Part shown: positions 41,063 through 50,649 of the stretch, piece by piece
How the letters are laid out: each line of letters starts with the position of its first letter
How positions within the stretch are numbered: the first letter of the stretch is position 1
Assembly: GCF_943193005.1 (NCBI RefSeq)
Contig: NZ_CALPCH010000010.1
Coordinates: 1-64,000 of the forward strand
From: Pumilibacter intestinalis
Lineage (GTDB): Bacteria; Bacillota; Clostridia; Christensenellales; Pumilibacteraceae
Direction: 5' to 3'
Length of the DNA stretch: 64,000 bases
The notes under the pieces: generated by a model
What the model was told of the DNA's origin: nothing
Seen by the model: the letters and a program-made list of their open reading frames with translations, nothing else
Databases searched by the model: none
Made by a program: the position numbers and the translations under genes

Positions 41063-42562
41063 TCAAATCCCCGCAACCACTTTCAGTTCGGTGACGTCTG
41101 CGCCCGAGAAAGAGGAAAGAAAGGCGTACAAAAATTTGGCTATGAGCGCAACGCCGCCGAAACGGTCGCTCTCCATGTTGATTACCATTACGGGGTCGTG
41201 CACGCTCATGCGCACCAAAAACCAACCGCCGGCGTAGTCGAGGTTGGCTCGCACGCCCTCGTAGTTGTCGGAAGCGAGTCGCACGGCTTCTTTGTTCGCG
41301 CAAAAATCGGTAAGTTTTTTAATGAGCATGTTGCCGAATTCCGACCAGTCGGGCATGCCGAGTTTAATTCGCACCTCGCGCTCCTCTTTGGGAATTTCGA
41401 GGTCGGATATAAGACTCTTAAGGTCGAGCCCGCGCTGACGGAGCTGTGCCGCCTTTATCAAAAGTCTTGTAACCAAATACGCGCCGTCGTCTAAAAAGAA
41501 ATTGTCTTTGAAAGCCGCGTGTCCGCTCGTTTCCATTGCAAGCGGCGAGAATTTACCCTCGCGGTTAAGGCGCACCGCTTCGTCTATCACGTTGCGATAG
41601 CCGCGCTTGAACCTGTGGTGCACGCCGCCTCTACGGGTTATGAATTTCGTCAGTCCGTCGCTCGTAACGCTGTCCGTAACTATAGCCGCGCCCGGATACT
41701 CCGAAAGCACCATATCGGCGGCAAGGGCTATAAGGCGGTTGCGGTTTATTTCGGTGCCGTCGCTGCTCACCACCGCGGCGCGGTCTACGTCGGTATCGAA
41801 GATTATGCCGAGGTCGGCGTTGTTTTCGGTAACGCAACGCGAAATGCTCTTCATTGCTTCCTTGTCTTCGGGGTTGGGTATGTGATTGGGAAACCTGCCG
41901 TCCGGCTCGAGGAACTGCGAGCCTGCTGTTGCCGCGCCGAGCGGACGAAGCACGCGCTCGGCAAAGAACCCGCCCGCGCCGTTGCCCGCGTCCACCACTA
42001 TCTTCAAGCCGGTAAGCGGCCAGTCGCTGCCCGTTCCGCGGCGCATGTATTCTATAAGGTGGTTGCAGTAAAGTTGCATAAAATCGCGCTGATAGGTGCG
42101 CGATACGTTCCCCTTTCTGCGCCTGCCCGCCGCCGCGTAGTCGAGAATTTCGGATATATCCGCGCCCGAAAGCCCGCCCGATTTGGTAAAGAATTTGAGC
42201 CCGTTCATCTGCGATGGCATGTGGCTCGCCGTTATCATTATGCTTCCGTCGGCGTTCACGTCTTCGAAGCGGGTCATCATGAACATGGCGGGCGTGGAAC
42301 ACAGTCCGCACATGAATATATCCGTTCCCGAAGATTTGAGCGACTCCGCCGCCGCCGCAGTTATCCTATCCGCCGACACGCGCGAGTCGTGCCCTATTGC
42401 TATTTTGAGGTCGGGCTTCGCCGACTTTTCGGAAAGCCACACCACAAAGGCGTTTACTATGCTCTTTACTACATCGTCTGTAAGCTGTATTGAATTTTCG
42501 TCGCCGCTCGCAACGCCGCGCACGTCGGTGCCGCTCTTCAGTTTCTTTACGTCTATATCCAT
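41063..42562 (-). CDS. Phosphomannomutase/phosphoglucomutase-family enzyme
   Basis: Alpha-D-phosphohexomutase (499 aa). The phosphoserine loop reads MITASHMPSQ near residue 110, the metal loop DTDVDR near 258 and the sugar loop ETSGHAAF near 343. It would interconvert hexose 1- and 6-phosphates for cell-wall or glycan precursors. It starts 17 bases after aroK and so is probably the last gene of the aro operon. AAAGGAG lies 11 bases upstream of the ATG. Confidence 0.9.
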   Translation of the reverse strand: MDIDVKKLKSGTDVRGVASGDENSIQLTDDVVKSIVNAFVVWLSEKSAKPDLKIAIGHDSRVSADRITAAAAESLKSSGTDIFMCGLCSTPAMFMMTRFEDVNADGSIMITASHMPSQMNGLKFFTKSGGLSGADISEILDYAAAGRRRKGNVSRTYQRDFMQLYCNHLIEYMRRGTGSDWPLTGLKIVVDAGNGAGGFFAERVLRPLGAATAGSQFLEPDGRFPNHIPNPEDKEAMKSISRCVTENNADLGIIFDTDVDRAAVVSSDGTEINRNRLIALAADMVLSEYPGAAIVTDSVTSDGLTKFITRRGGVHHRFKRGYRNVIDEAVRLNREGKFSPLAMETSGHAAFKDNFFLDDGAYLVTRLLIKAAQLRQRGLDLKSLISDLEIPKEEREVRIKLGMPDWSEFGNMLIKKLTDFCANKEAVRLASDNYEGVRANLDYAGGWFLVRMSVHDPVMVINMESDRFGGVALIAKFLYAFLSSFSGADVTELKVVAGI

Positions 42563-42579
42563 ATATGTATCTCGCTCCT

Positions 42580-43098
42580 TTATTTTTTATCGAATAGATT
42601 TTTTATTTTTTCGGTCGCTTCGCTCGCAACCTCGTCTACGGTTTTGCCGTCTACGCACACCGTTATATCGGCGCACTCGTTATATAAAGGCTCGCGCTCG
42701 ACAAGCAACTTTTTCACCTTGTTTGCCGCGTCGCCCGCAAGCAAAGGTCTGCCGGCGCCGTTGCCTACGTGCAAAGCGAGAGTTTGCTCGCTCGCCTTAA
42801 AATACACCGCAACGCAATGCTCGCGCAAAATCGCGCGGTTTTCGCTCTTTAGCACAACGCCGCCGCCGCACGATATAACCGAGGGTTTGCCCGCCGCGTA
42901 GCTTAGCGCGTTCGTTTCGAGCATTCTGAAATACGTTTCGCCGAACCGCTCGAAAATTTCGCTCACTTTGAGCGAGGAATGTTTTTCTATCTCCGCGTCG
43001 GTGTCAGTAAACAATAACCCGAGCGCACGCGCCACGCGCCGCCCCGCGCTCGTCTTGCCCGAACCGGGCATGCCGATTAAAGCTATGCTTTTACGCAT
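42580..43098 (-). CDS. aroK: Shikimate kinase
   Basis: Phosphorylates shikimate. The 172-residue protein has the P-loop GMPGSGKTS at residues 9-17, DTDAEIE for shikimate and metal, and GGGVVL near 80. The ATG at 43098 overlaps the end of aroQ by eight bases. Confidence 0.93.
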   Translation of the reverse strand: MRKSIALIGMPGSGKTSAGRRVARALGLLFTDTDAEIEKHSSLKVSEIFERFGETYFRMLETNALSYAAGKPSVISCGGGVVLKSENRAILREHCVAVYFKASEQTLALHVGNGAGRPLLAGDAANKVKKLLVEREPLYNECADITVCVDGKTVDEVASEATEKIKNLFDKK

Positions 43099-43531
43099 TT
43101 TTGAGTTTGTGCGCCGCCGCGTGAACGGCAAGCGAGTATCCGAACGCGCCCGCGCCGCATATCACGGCAGACGCGTAGGGCGAAATCACAGAGCCGTGCC
43201 TGAAATCTTCGCGAGCAAACACGTTGCTTATGTGCAGTTCCACCACGGGGCAGGAAAGCATTTTCACTCCGTCGGCGATTGCGTAGCTGTAGTGGGTGTA
43301 CGCCGCGGCGTTTATTATAACCGCGGCGGCTTCGGTATACGCCCTGTGCAAAGCCTCCACTATTTCGCCCTCTCCGTTATACTGCGAAAACTCAACGGCA
43401 TAGCCCTCTTCTTCCGCAACCTTTTCCGTTTGTTTGCGGATATCCGCAAGAGTGGTCTTGCCGTAAATATTCGGTTCGCGCACTCCGAGCATATCGAGGT
43501 TCGGTCCGTTTATCACGAAAATTTTCTTCAT
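43091..43531 (-). CDS. aroQ: 3-Dehydroquinate dehydratase, type II
   Basis: Dehydrates 3-dehydroquinate. The 146-residue protein has NGPNLDMLGVREPNIYG at residues 7-23, the catalytic tyrosine region, and NAAAYTHYSYA and ELHISNVFAREDFRH typical of the small dodecameric type. GGAGGG lies eight bases before the ATG. Confidence 0.95.
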   Translation of the reverse strand: MKKIFVINGPNLDMLGVREPNIYGKTTLADIRKQTEKVAEEEGYAVEFSQYNGEGEIVEALHRAYTEAAAVIINAAAYTHYSYAIADGVKMLSCPVVELHISNVFAREDFRHGSVISPYASAVICGAGAFGYSLAVHAAAHKLKNA

Positions 43532-43533
43532 GT

Positions 43534-44316
43534 TTATTTGCCCTCCGCAAGTTTCTTTTTTACGTATTCGGCAAGCTCCCTTTTTGCTTGCAAGTCGAAT
43601 TTTCGCTTTCTCCAAAATTCGTGCGCGGCTATCGCCTGCCAAATAAGCATGCCCATGCCGTTGCGCGTTTTCAATCCCGCCGCGCTCGCCTTAGCCAAAA
43701 ACGGCGTTTCGGGCGGCGAATATATCAAATCGTAGGCGTATTGCGCTTTGCCGAAATCGAGTTCGGCAGGCGCGGACTGCTCGCCGTTAAGCCCCGCGCT
43801 CGTGCAGTTTATCACCGAGTAGAACTTATTCGGCAAGTCGCGCACAGCCTTTACCTTTCCGCCCTCGAGCTTTTGCGCGTTTTCGTAGGTGCGGTTAAAA
43901 ACGTATACGTTGAGCACCCCGCGCGAGTTACTAAGAGCTTCGGCAACCGACTTTGCCGCGCCGCCCGCGCCGAGCAACAGTATATCTCCTTTCGGCTCGC
44001 CGAACGCCTCTATATAATCGCACAAAAAACCTTCGGCGTCGGTAGACGTTGCCGCGCAATCGGCGCAACGCACCGTATTTATAGGTCCGCTCGCGCCCAA
44101 AATTCGGGCAACGCTCTCTTTGTACGGCTTGGTTACGTTAAAGCCATCGTATTCGCCGATTAACTTTTTCACCGTTTCGTACAGATTTTCGGGCGGAACG
44201 TCGGCAACGCCGTACTCGCAGTCCTCGCCGAAAAATTCGAATATCGCGGAGTGAAGCACCGGACTTAGCGAATAACTTATGCCCTGCCCGAGCACGCAAA
44301 ACTTTTTCGCGCTCAT
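43534..44316 (-). CDS. aroE: Shikimate dehydrogenase
   Basis: Reduces 3-dehydroshikimate with NADPH. The 260-residue protein has the substrate motif SYSLSPVLHSAIF near residue 14, NVTKPYKE with the catalytic lysine near 60, and the Rossmann loop LGAGGAAKSVAEAL near 115. It starts at 44316, overlapping the aroA stop by four bases; the longer frame is aroA in another register. Confidence 0.94.
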   Translation of the reverse strand: MSAKKFCVLGQGISYSLSPVLHSAIFEFFGEDCEYGVADVPPENLYETVKKLIGEYDGFNVTKPYKESVARILGASGPINTVRCADCAATSTDAEGFLCDYIEAFGEPKGDILLLGAGGAAKSVAEALSNSRGVLNVYVFNRTYENAQKLEGGKVKAVRDLPNKFYSVINCTSAGLNGEQSAPAELDFGKAQYAYDLIYSPPETPFLAKASAAGLKTRNGMGMLIWQAIAAHEFWRKRKFDLQAKRELAEYVKKKLAEGK

Positions 44317-45575
44317 GAGAACAACCTCCAAAAATCGGGATAGCTCACCGCGGCGCACTCGCCGCCTATAACCGAGCCGCCCTTTTCGCTCGCCGCCAAA
44401 GCAACCGCCGCGCTCATTGCCATACGATGGTCGCCCTGCGCGTCGAACGCGCAACCGCCGCGCAATCGCGCATTCCCGCCCGATATTATCATACCGCTTT
44501 CCGTTTCCTCGGCAGTCGCACCCACGGAGCGCAACAGCTCGAGCGTGCGGGCTATGCGGTCGCTCTCCTTTACGCGCAGTTCTTCCGCGCCCGATATCTC
44601 GCTTTCTCCGCGCAAAAAACATGCGAGCACCGCAAGCACGGGTATTTCGTCAACAAGCCGCGGCATCATGCTTTTGTCTATTTTATACGGTTTGGCTTGT
44701 CCCAATCCGCGCACCGTGACAGTGCCCGTCTTTTCGCCGCAAGCCGCATTTATATCGGTTATTTCGTAGTCCGCGCCTATTCGGTCGAACACCTCTATAA
44801 GCCCCGTGCGAGTGGGATTTAACCCCACGTTGCGCACGGTAACCTCGCCGCCCGTAATAAGACCGCACACGAGCGGAAACGCCGCCGAAGAAATATCGCC
44901 CGCAACGAGCACCGAAACCGCCTGCGGCACTTGCCCGCCGCACAGCCGTATTTCGCCGCCCGACCTGAAAATATTCACCCCCATGCTCTCGAGCATGATT
45001 TCGGTGTGGTCGCGCGAAATCTCCTTTTCGCGTATGCGCGTTTCACCCTCCGCGCCGAGAGCGGCGAGTATCACCGCGCTTTTCACCTGCGCCGAAGCCA
45101 CGGGCATATCGTAGTCTATGCCGTGCAATCTTCCTCCTTTTACGGTGAGCGGCGCATGCCCGTCCGTTCCCGTAATTTTTCCGCCCATAAGCTCTATGGG
45201 CGTTATAATGCGTTTCATGGGGCGGCGACTGAGGCTATCGTCGCCCGATATAACCCACTCGCCGCGCTTCGCCGCGAGCAAGCCGCCGAGCAACCGCATT
45301 GTAGTGCCCGAGTTGCCCGCGTACAAGTTTGCGCTCGCAAATTCGGGGTTGCCCGTTATGCTCGCGCGGTCGCCGTTAAGCTCTATTTGCGCGCCGAGCT
45401 TTCGCATGCACTCGAGTGTGGAAAGGCAGTCTTCGCCGCATAGCATTCCGCGCACCTCGCTCTTACCCCGCGCCGCCGCGTTAAACATAAGAGCGCGGTG
45501 AGTAATGCTCTTATCGGGTGCGCATAAAAGTGTGCGCGAGAATTTTTTTATCGGGTCAATTCTGATTTCCGACAC
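44313..45575 (-). CDS. aroA: EPSP synthase
   Basis: Transfers enolpyruvate to shikimate 3-phosphate. The 420-residue protein has the N-terminal PDKSITHRALM, GNSGTTMRLLGGLL near residue 87 (serine and threonine instead of the GNAGTAMR of class I enzymes) and ELRVKESDRIA near 335. The start is a GTG 20 bases inside the aroB end. Confidence 0.95.
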   Translation of the reverse strand: MSEIRIDPIKKFSRTLLCAPDKSITHRALMFNAAARGKSEVRGMLCGEDCLSTLECMRKLGAQIELNGDRASITGNPEFASANLYAGNSGTTMRLLGGLLAAKRGEWVISGDDSLSRRPMKRIITPIELMGGKITGTDGHAPLTVKGGRLHGIDYDMPVASAQVKSAVILAALGAEGETRIREKEISRDHTEIMLESMGVNIFRSGGEIRLCGGQVPQAVSVLVAGDISSAAFPLVCGLITGGEVTVRNVGLNPTRTGLIEVFDRIGADYEITDINAACGEKTGTVTVRGLGQAKPYKIDKSMMPRLVDEIPVLAVLACFLRGESEISGAEELRVKESDRIARTLELLRSVGATAEETESGMIISGGNARLRGGCAFDAQGDHRMAMSAAVALAASEKGGSVIGGECAAVSYPDFWRLFS

Positions 45576-46656
45576 GCGAAAGTTCTCCTTTGTTTATAAG
45601 CGCGTTAACCGCTTTACTATAAGCGGAACAAAACTCCGTTGCCGAAAATTCGCTTTCAAACGCCTTTCCCGCGCCCGCAAGCCCTATTACGGATATTTTC
45701 CCGTTCGAGTTCTTCTTATCGGTCTTAGCCGCCGCCGTGACCTCCTCGGGCGAAATATTCGGCAGTGCGGGAAGCCCCGCGGCACCGAGCAGTTTGCCCG
45801 ACTCGGCGGCAAACTCGGCGTTCGTATCCGCAATTGAAAGCATCTCGAATTCTATCTTCATGCCGAGAAGAACGTATTCGCCGTGACTGTATTTGTGCCC
45901 GTCGCACTTTTCGAGCGCGTGCCCCACGGTGTGCCCGAGGTTGAGAATTTTGCGCGTTCCCTTTTCGGTAAAATCCTCGTCGGTGATTTTCTTTTTGAAC
46001 CGCGCCGCTTTCTCCACCGCCTTTTGCGCGGCGAGCGGAACGCGATTTACAAGCTCCGCGATATTTTCTTTTACAAAGCCGTAAAGCTCCTCGCACAAAA
46101 ACGCGGTTTTTACAAGCTCGCCCAAGCCGCTCCGCCACTCGCGACTCGGCAGAGTGGAGAGAAGTTCGGGGCATATTATTATGCGGCTCGGCATTTTGAA
46201 ACTGCCTATCATGTTTTTGTAGCCGTCGAGATTAACGGCGGTTTTGCCGCCTATCGCGCTGTCTACCTGCGCAAGCAGAGTGGTGGGCACGTTGCAAAAT
46301 TCCACGCCGCGCATGTACACCGACGAAACGAAGCCTGCTATATCGCCCGTAACTCCGCCGCCGAAAGCCGCCACTACCGCGTTTCTCGTCATGCCGCTCT
46401 CCAGCATGGCTCGGCAAATTTTTTGAACCACGGCGAGCGTTTTGCTCTCCTCGCCCGCATCGATTACGTACACGTTGTTTTTAGGAAGCAATTCGGGATA
46501 AAGCCGCGCCACGTTCTCGTCGGTTACGGCAAAAAGTTGATTGCCGCCCGCCGCGCGAGTCACAGCCTTTTTTGCGTCTTTGGCACTGCGCACGAACACA
46601 AGTTCGTTGTCCGTTCTCTCGGTTACGCTCCCGTAGCAAAATTCGAGTTCTTTCAC
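45556..46656 (-). CDS. aroB: 3-Dehydroquinate synthase
   Basis: NAD-dependent cyclisation of DAHP to 3-dehydroquinate. The 366-residue protein shows GGGVTGDIAGFVSS near residue 100, PTTLLAQVDSAIGGKT near 125 and LNLGHTVGHALE near 240 with metal-ligand histidines. The start is a GTG at 46656 with AAGGAG, overlapping the aroC stop (GTGA). Confidence 0.95.
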   Translation of the reverse strand: MKELEFCYGSVTERTDNELVFVRSAKDAKKAVTRAAGGNQLFAVTDENVARLYPELLPKNNVYVIDAGEESKTLAVVQKICRAMLESGMTRNAVVAAFGGGVTGDIAGFVSSVYMRGVEFCNVPTTLLAQVDSAIGGKTAVNLDGYKNMIGSFKMPSRIIICPELLSTLPSREWRSGLGELVKTAFLCEELYGFVKENIAELVNRVPLAAQKAVEKAARFKKKITDEDFTEKGTRKILNLGHTVGHALEKCDGHKYSHGEYVLLGMKIEFEMLSIADTNAEFAAESGKLLGAAGLPALPNISPEEVTAAAKTDKKNSNGKISVIGLAGAGKAFESEFSATEFCSAYSKAVNALINKGELSRVGNQN

Positions 46657-47801
46657 AACGCGCTCCTTTTTCTCATCTCGGCAACGCGCTCGGATATCGT
46701 GCGGAAATCGTCGCCGCCCGTAACTTTCATGAGTTCGTCGGCAAGCGCGAACGCAACCGCGTTTTCGGCAACCACGCCCGCCGCGGGCACGGCGCAGTAG
46801 TCGCTGCGCTCGGGCGCGGCAACGGTCTGTTCGCCGCTCTTTATATCCACCGTGCGCAAGCCCTGCATGAGCGTGGGTATGGGCTTTACGGCAACGCGCA
46901 AAACTATGTTTTCGCCGTTGCTCATTCCTCCCTCTATGCCGCCCGCATTGTTGGTGCGCCGCACTGCCTTGCCGCCCTCGCAAAACATTTCGTCGTGCAC
47001 GCTCGAGCCGAACAGGTTGGCAACCTCCGCGCCAAGCCCCACCGAAACGCTCTTTACCGCCTGCACCGACATAAGGTGCATGCCAAGCACCGCGTCGAGC
47101 TTGCGGTAATACTGCGCGTAACTCCCCACTCCCGCGGGAAATCCGCTCACTATTATTTCCGCTTCGCCGCCCGCAGTGTCGCCGCGGCTCATGCACTCGT
47201 CTATCTTTTTTATCATTGCCTTTTCGGCTATGTTATCGAGGCATCGCACCTCGCTCTTGTCGGCAAGCTCGTTGAGCCCCTCCGCGCTCTCGGGGCAAAC
47301 TCCGCTCTTAACGCCCGCAATGTTCGTTACGTGACTGCCTATCGTTATGCCCAAATCGAGCAACATACCGCGGCACAACGCGCCCACCGCCACGCGAGCG
47401 GCGGTTTCTCTCGCGCTCGCGCGTTCGAGCACAAATCGCGCGTCGTCAAACGCGTACTTAACGCAACCCGTGTAATCGGCGTGACCGGGGCGCACCGCGG
47501 TGAGAGCCTTTGCGGCGGGCTTTCCCGTTACGGGATGGGTGTACTCGCGCCACTTTTCGAAGTCGCGGTTTTCCACAAACAGCGCGATGGGGCTTCCGAG
47601 CGTGCGCGAACCGAACATGCCCGAAAGAATGTGTACTCGGTCGCTCTCTATCTTCATCCTGCCGCCCCTGCCGTAGCCGAGCTGACGGCGTTTCAGTTGG
47701 TCGTTTACAGCCTGCTCGCTAACCGTTACGTTAGACGGAAAGCCTTCGAGCACGGCGGTAAGCCCTATTCCGTGACTCTCTCCCGCGGTAATGTATTTCA
47801 T
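46653..47801 (-). CDS. aroC: Chorismate synthase
   Basis: FMN-dependent formation of chorismate from EPSP. The 382-residue protein starts ITAGESHGIGL and contains RRQLGYGRGGRM, RPGHADYTG near 110, RASARETAARVA and the C-terminal GRS-like region. The ATG at 47801 overlaps the tyrA stop (ATGA). Confidence 0.95.
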   Translation of the reverse strand: MKYITAGESHGIGLTAVLEGFPSNVTVSEQAVNDQLKRRQLGYGRGGRMKIESDRVHILSGMFGSRTLGSPIALFVENRDFEKWREYTHPVTGKPAAKALTAVRPGHADYTGCVKYAFDDARFVLERASARETAARVAVGALCRGMLLDLGITIGSHVTNIAGVKSGVCPESAEGLNELADKSEVRCLDNIAEKAMIKKIDECMSRGDTAGGEAEIIVSGFPAGVGSYAQYYRKLDAVLGMHLMSVQAVKSVSVGLGAEVANLFGSSVHDEMFCEGGKAVRRTNNAGGIEGGMSNGENIVLRVAVKPIPTLMQGLRTVDIKSGEQTVAAPERSDYCAVPAAGVVAENAVAFALADELMKVTGGDDFRTISERVAEMRKRSAL

Positions 47802-48619
47802 ACGCTTTTTTCTCCGAGTTCTATCCTCTTTTGCCGAGCGGCGGCGAGAATATCGCGCAGTGCGCCGTAGTCCTCGCCCTCGAGCAGTTTTTTCATTTTT
47901 TCGAGCGACTCGGTAAACTTTCCGAGCGACTCGAGGGTGTTTTCGCGATTTAGCCTGAAGACCTCCGTCCAAAAATCGGGATTACTGCACGCTATGCGGG
48001 TGCTGTCCAAAAATCCGCTCCCCGCTATGTTCACTCTTTCGCCTATTGCCGCAAGACTCATAGCGTATGCGCACATGTGCGGCATGTGGCTGTAGTCGGC
48101 GGCGAGTAAGTCGTGTTCTTTTGCCGACAGCACCACGGGTTTCGCGCCCGCCGCGCTCGCCATTTCTTTCACGAACTCCACGTCTGCGGGCAAGCTGTTT
48201 TTATACGGCACAACGCAGTAGTATGCGTTTTCGAACAGGTCGGCGCGAGCCGCATGCAGTCCGCTCTTTTCGTTGCCCGCCATGGGGTGACCGCCCACCA
48301 CTCTGCCCGAGAGCCCCTCGAGCATGCTCTTTACGCTTCCCGCGTCGGTAATTATCGCGGTATTGCCCACAGCCTCGTATACTCGCTCGGCGGTTTGTTT
48401 TACCGAGTCGAGCGGCGAACATATCACCACGCAGTCCGCGCCGCGCAGGTTCTCTATTGCACGCACCTCGTCTATATATCCGCGCGATAGCGCAAGTTCT
48501 TCGGTTTCAGGGCTGCGCGAACAGCCCCAAACGCGGTATTTGCCCTTGAGCGCGAGCGCGAGCGAAGCTCCTATAAGCCCCAACCCCACAACGGCAACGG
48601 TGCGCTTTTGTTCTACCAT
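47798..48619 (-). CDS. tyrA: Prephenate dehydrogenase
   Basis: NAD(P)-dependent step to 4-hydroxyphenylpyruvate for tyrosine. The 273-residue protein has the Rossmann loop VGLGLIGASLA at residues 11-21, TDAGSVKS near 91 and the catalytic HPMAGNEKSG near 109. There is no fused chorismate mutase or ACT domain. It overlaps the DUF2207 gene end by seven bases. Confidence 0.92.
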   Translation of the reverse strand: MVEQKRTVAVVGLGLIGASLALALKGKYRVWGCSRSPETEELALSRGYIDEVRAIENLRGADCVVICSPLDSVKQTAERVYEAVGNTAIITDAGSVKSMLEGLSGRVVGGHPMAGNEKSGLHAARADLFENAYYCVVPYKNSLPADVEFVKEMASAAGAKPVVLSAKEHDLLAADYSHMPHMCAYAMSLAAIGERVNIAGSGFLDSTRIACSNPDFWTEVFRLNRENTLESLGKFTESLEKMKKLLEGEDYGALRDILAAARQKRIELGEKSV

Positions 48620-50580
48620 CTGCCGCCGCCTCCGCCGCCGAAGCCGCCGCCCGAAAATCCGCCGCCGCCTCCGCCGCCGATACGCCCGCCGCTGCGGGAA
48701 GACGACGAAGGGCGCGAAACCGCCGCCGCGGAATAGGCGCGGTAACTGCTTCTGTAAAGCCTGTTGAATATTATTACGTCGAATACCGATACTCCGCGGT
48801 AATACGTAGGCGGCTCGAGGGTGAGATTTTTGAACTTATCTTCCCATATATCCGAAACCCCGAGCACGTTGGCGTAAGGGAGAATATCGTAATAATACTG
48901 CGGGTTTTCTTCGAGGAGAGTTTCCAACCTGTCTTTTTCGGCAGTTTGGAGAAAGTCCTTAAATCCGAGAACTTCGTTGAGTTCCGCCGAATAATACTTC
49001 GTTTTGCGCGCAATGAGCGGAGCTATTAAGCAACTTAAAGCAACCGACGCAATGAATATAATCGTTGCGGGAACGGATAGCACGTCGCGGTTCGTAACAA
49101 GCAAAAGGTCCAAAGAGAAAACGGAAACTACAATTCCAATGCCTATAAGCGCAAACCATCGCGCGGCAGGACTCATTTTATACCACCTGTACACCACCGA
49201 CGATATACCTATCATGCCTATCGCAACGGGAAACACAGCCACAAAGCCGAACGGATTGACGTACGATTTGCTCACCATAAAGCCTGTAAGGAGCGTAACG
49301 AGTATGGCGTACGCAACCGTGAGCACTCCCATGCCTATAGACGCCACGCGAGCCTTGTTGTCGTAAAGTTTGCCCGAATACTTGCTCTTTACGGTGGTTT
49401 GCACGCACTGCACAGCGGTGTACATCTTGTTTTTGAGCACGGAAGTAGTCACCTCGTCGCCGCGCGAAAAAATCTTGTTGAAAAAGACATACTGATATTT
49501 TGGCAGTCCCTCGGGCGGGTCGCAAAGTTTTCTCAACTTGAACGCGTCCGATTTTTTGGTTTTGGGCTCTTCTATTTCGAGGTAGCCCATACTCGCAAAG
49601 TAGAATATAAGCGAGGTAACGTCGCTCCCCTCGCAGGAGCGGTCTATAAGGTATCCCATATCCACGGGGTCCATGGGCAAATCTTTCTCGCCCGCGTTTG
49701 TGTGTTTGGGCGGGTAATAATTTGTTACGGGCGCAAGCGGCTCGCTTTTGCCGAGCAAGAACTTAAACATTACGCAAAGCCCCACCAAGAGCAGACCGCC
49801 CAAAAGCACGAACCAAACGGTGCTCTCGGTATAAGTTTTCGAAAACGCGCCTTTGGGCATGTGGTAATAAAGCGTAAGTCCGTTATATGCGTTAAGTTTG
49901 CCCACGCCGAAACTATACTCGCTTTTTCCCTGTCCCGTAGCCTGCGGCGAAACTACGTTGTCATCAACCGCGTTAAGCTCCGAGCCCCACTCTCCGTAAA
50001 AATATTGCGGCTCGGCGTTGGTTTGGGCGGGCAGTTTTACGCTCACGTTCGCGCTCATTATTTCGCAAGTCCAGCCCTGACCTATGGCGTTAATTACGAG
50101 CGCGTCGGGATAAACCGCGTGCTCGGGAGTTATCATCGTGTATTCTATGGTGCAACCGAGCGTTTTTTCAAGCGGCACCAAATGCTTTTCGCTCCCCACG
50201 CGCACCCGCATTATATCCGAACCTTGATACGAAATTTCGTATACGTTCGAAAACGCGGCGGCGTTGTAAACTTTTAAGTCGCGGATTTTCTCGCCGCTTC
50301 CGAGCGGCAAATCGCGATAAAAGCCGTGGCTGTCGTTATAACGCTTCATTCCGTATTCGTCGGTATACGTTCTGTTGAACTTAAACTTATACTCCTCGAT
50401 TACGCGCACGCTCCTGTCGCCCGCGCTCGCGTCTATACTCACGTTTAAGTGCTCTATATAGTAGCCGTCGTCCGGCTTTTTGTTTTCATACGGATTGCCG
50501 CCGCTCGAACAGCCCGAAAACGCTAAAAAAGAAAACGCTACGGCAAGCAGTAACAACGCTACAGAAAATTTCTTTTTCAT
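48613..50580 (-). CDS. DUF2207 membrane protein with glycine-rich tail
   Basis: A 655-residue protein of the DUF2207/YciQ type: signal peptide ending in an atypical lipobox FSGC, an outer DUF2207 domain to about residue 260, membrane spans near 265-285 and 425-520, and a C-terminus of almost pure glycine with Phe, Arg and Trp. Such proteins are usually encoded next to lemA, as here. Function unknown. The ATG at 50580 gives a normal signal peptide; another lies 12 bases upstream. A GAAATCGGT/ACCGATTTC hairpin (50605-50637) separates it from lemA. Confidence 0.85.
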   Translation of the reverse strand: MKKKFSVALLLLAVAFSFLAFSGCSSGGNPYENKKPDDGYYIEHLNVSIDASAGDRSVRVIEEYKFKFNRTYTDEYGMKRYNDSHGFYRDLPLGSGEKIRDLKVYNAAAFSNVYEISYQGSDIMRVRVGSEKHLVPLEKTLGCTIEYTMITPEHAVYPDALVINAIGQGWTCEIMSANVSVKLPAQTNAEPQYFYGEWGSELNAVDDNVVSPQATGQGKSEYSFGVGKLNAYNGLTLYYHMPKGAFSKTYTESTVWFVLLGGLLLVGLCVMFKFLLGKSEPLAPVTNYYPPKHTNAGEKDLPMDPVDMGYLIDRSCEGSDVTSLIFYFASMGYLEIEEPKTKKSDAFKLRKLCDPPEGLPKYQYVFFNKIFSRGDEVTTSVLKNKMYTAVQCVQTTVKSKYSGKLYDNKARVASIGMGVLTVAYAILVTLLTGFMVSKSYVNPFGFVAVFPVAIGMIGISSVVYRWYKMSPAARWFALIGIGIVVSVFSLDLLLVTNRDVLSVPATIIFIASVALSCLIAPLIARKTKYYSAELNEVLGFKDFLQTAEKDRLETLLEENPQYYYDILPYANVLGVSDIWEDKFKNLTLEPPTYYRGVSVFDVIIFNRLYRSSYRAYSAAAVSRPSSSSRSGGRIGGGGGGGFSGGGFGGGGGGRW

Positions 50581-50649
50581 AAAATATCCCATATCCTCGT
50601 TATACCGAAATCGGTCGACTATCCGCCAACCGATTTCTTATAATTTCGT

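Noticed and set aside
45576-47196. Very long frame extending aroB by about 180 codons
   Set aside because: The extra part is aroC read in another register. The GTG at 46656 with AAGGAG is the real start.
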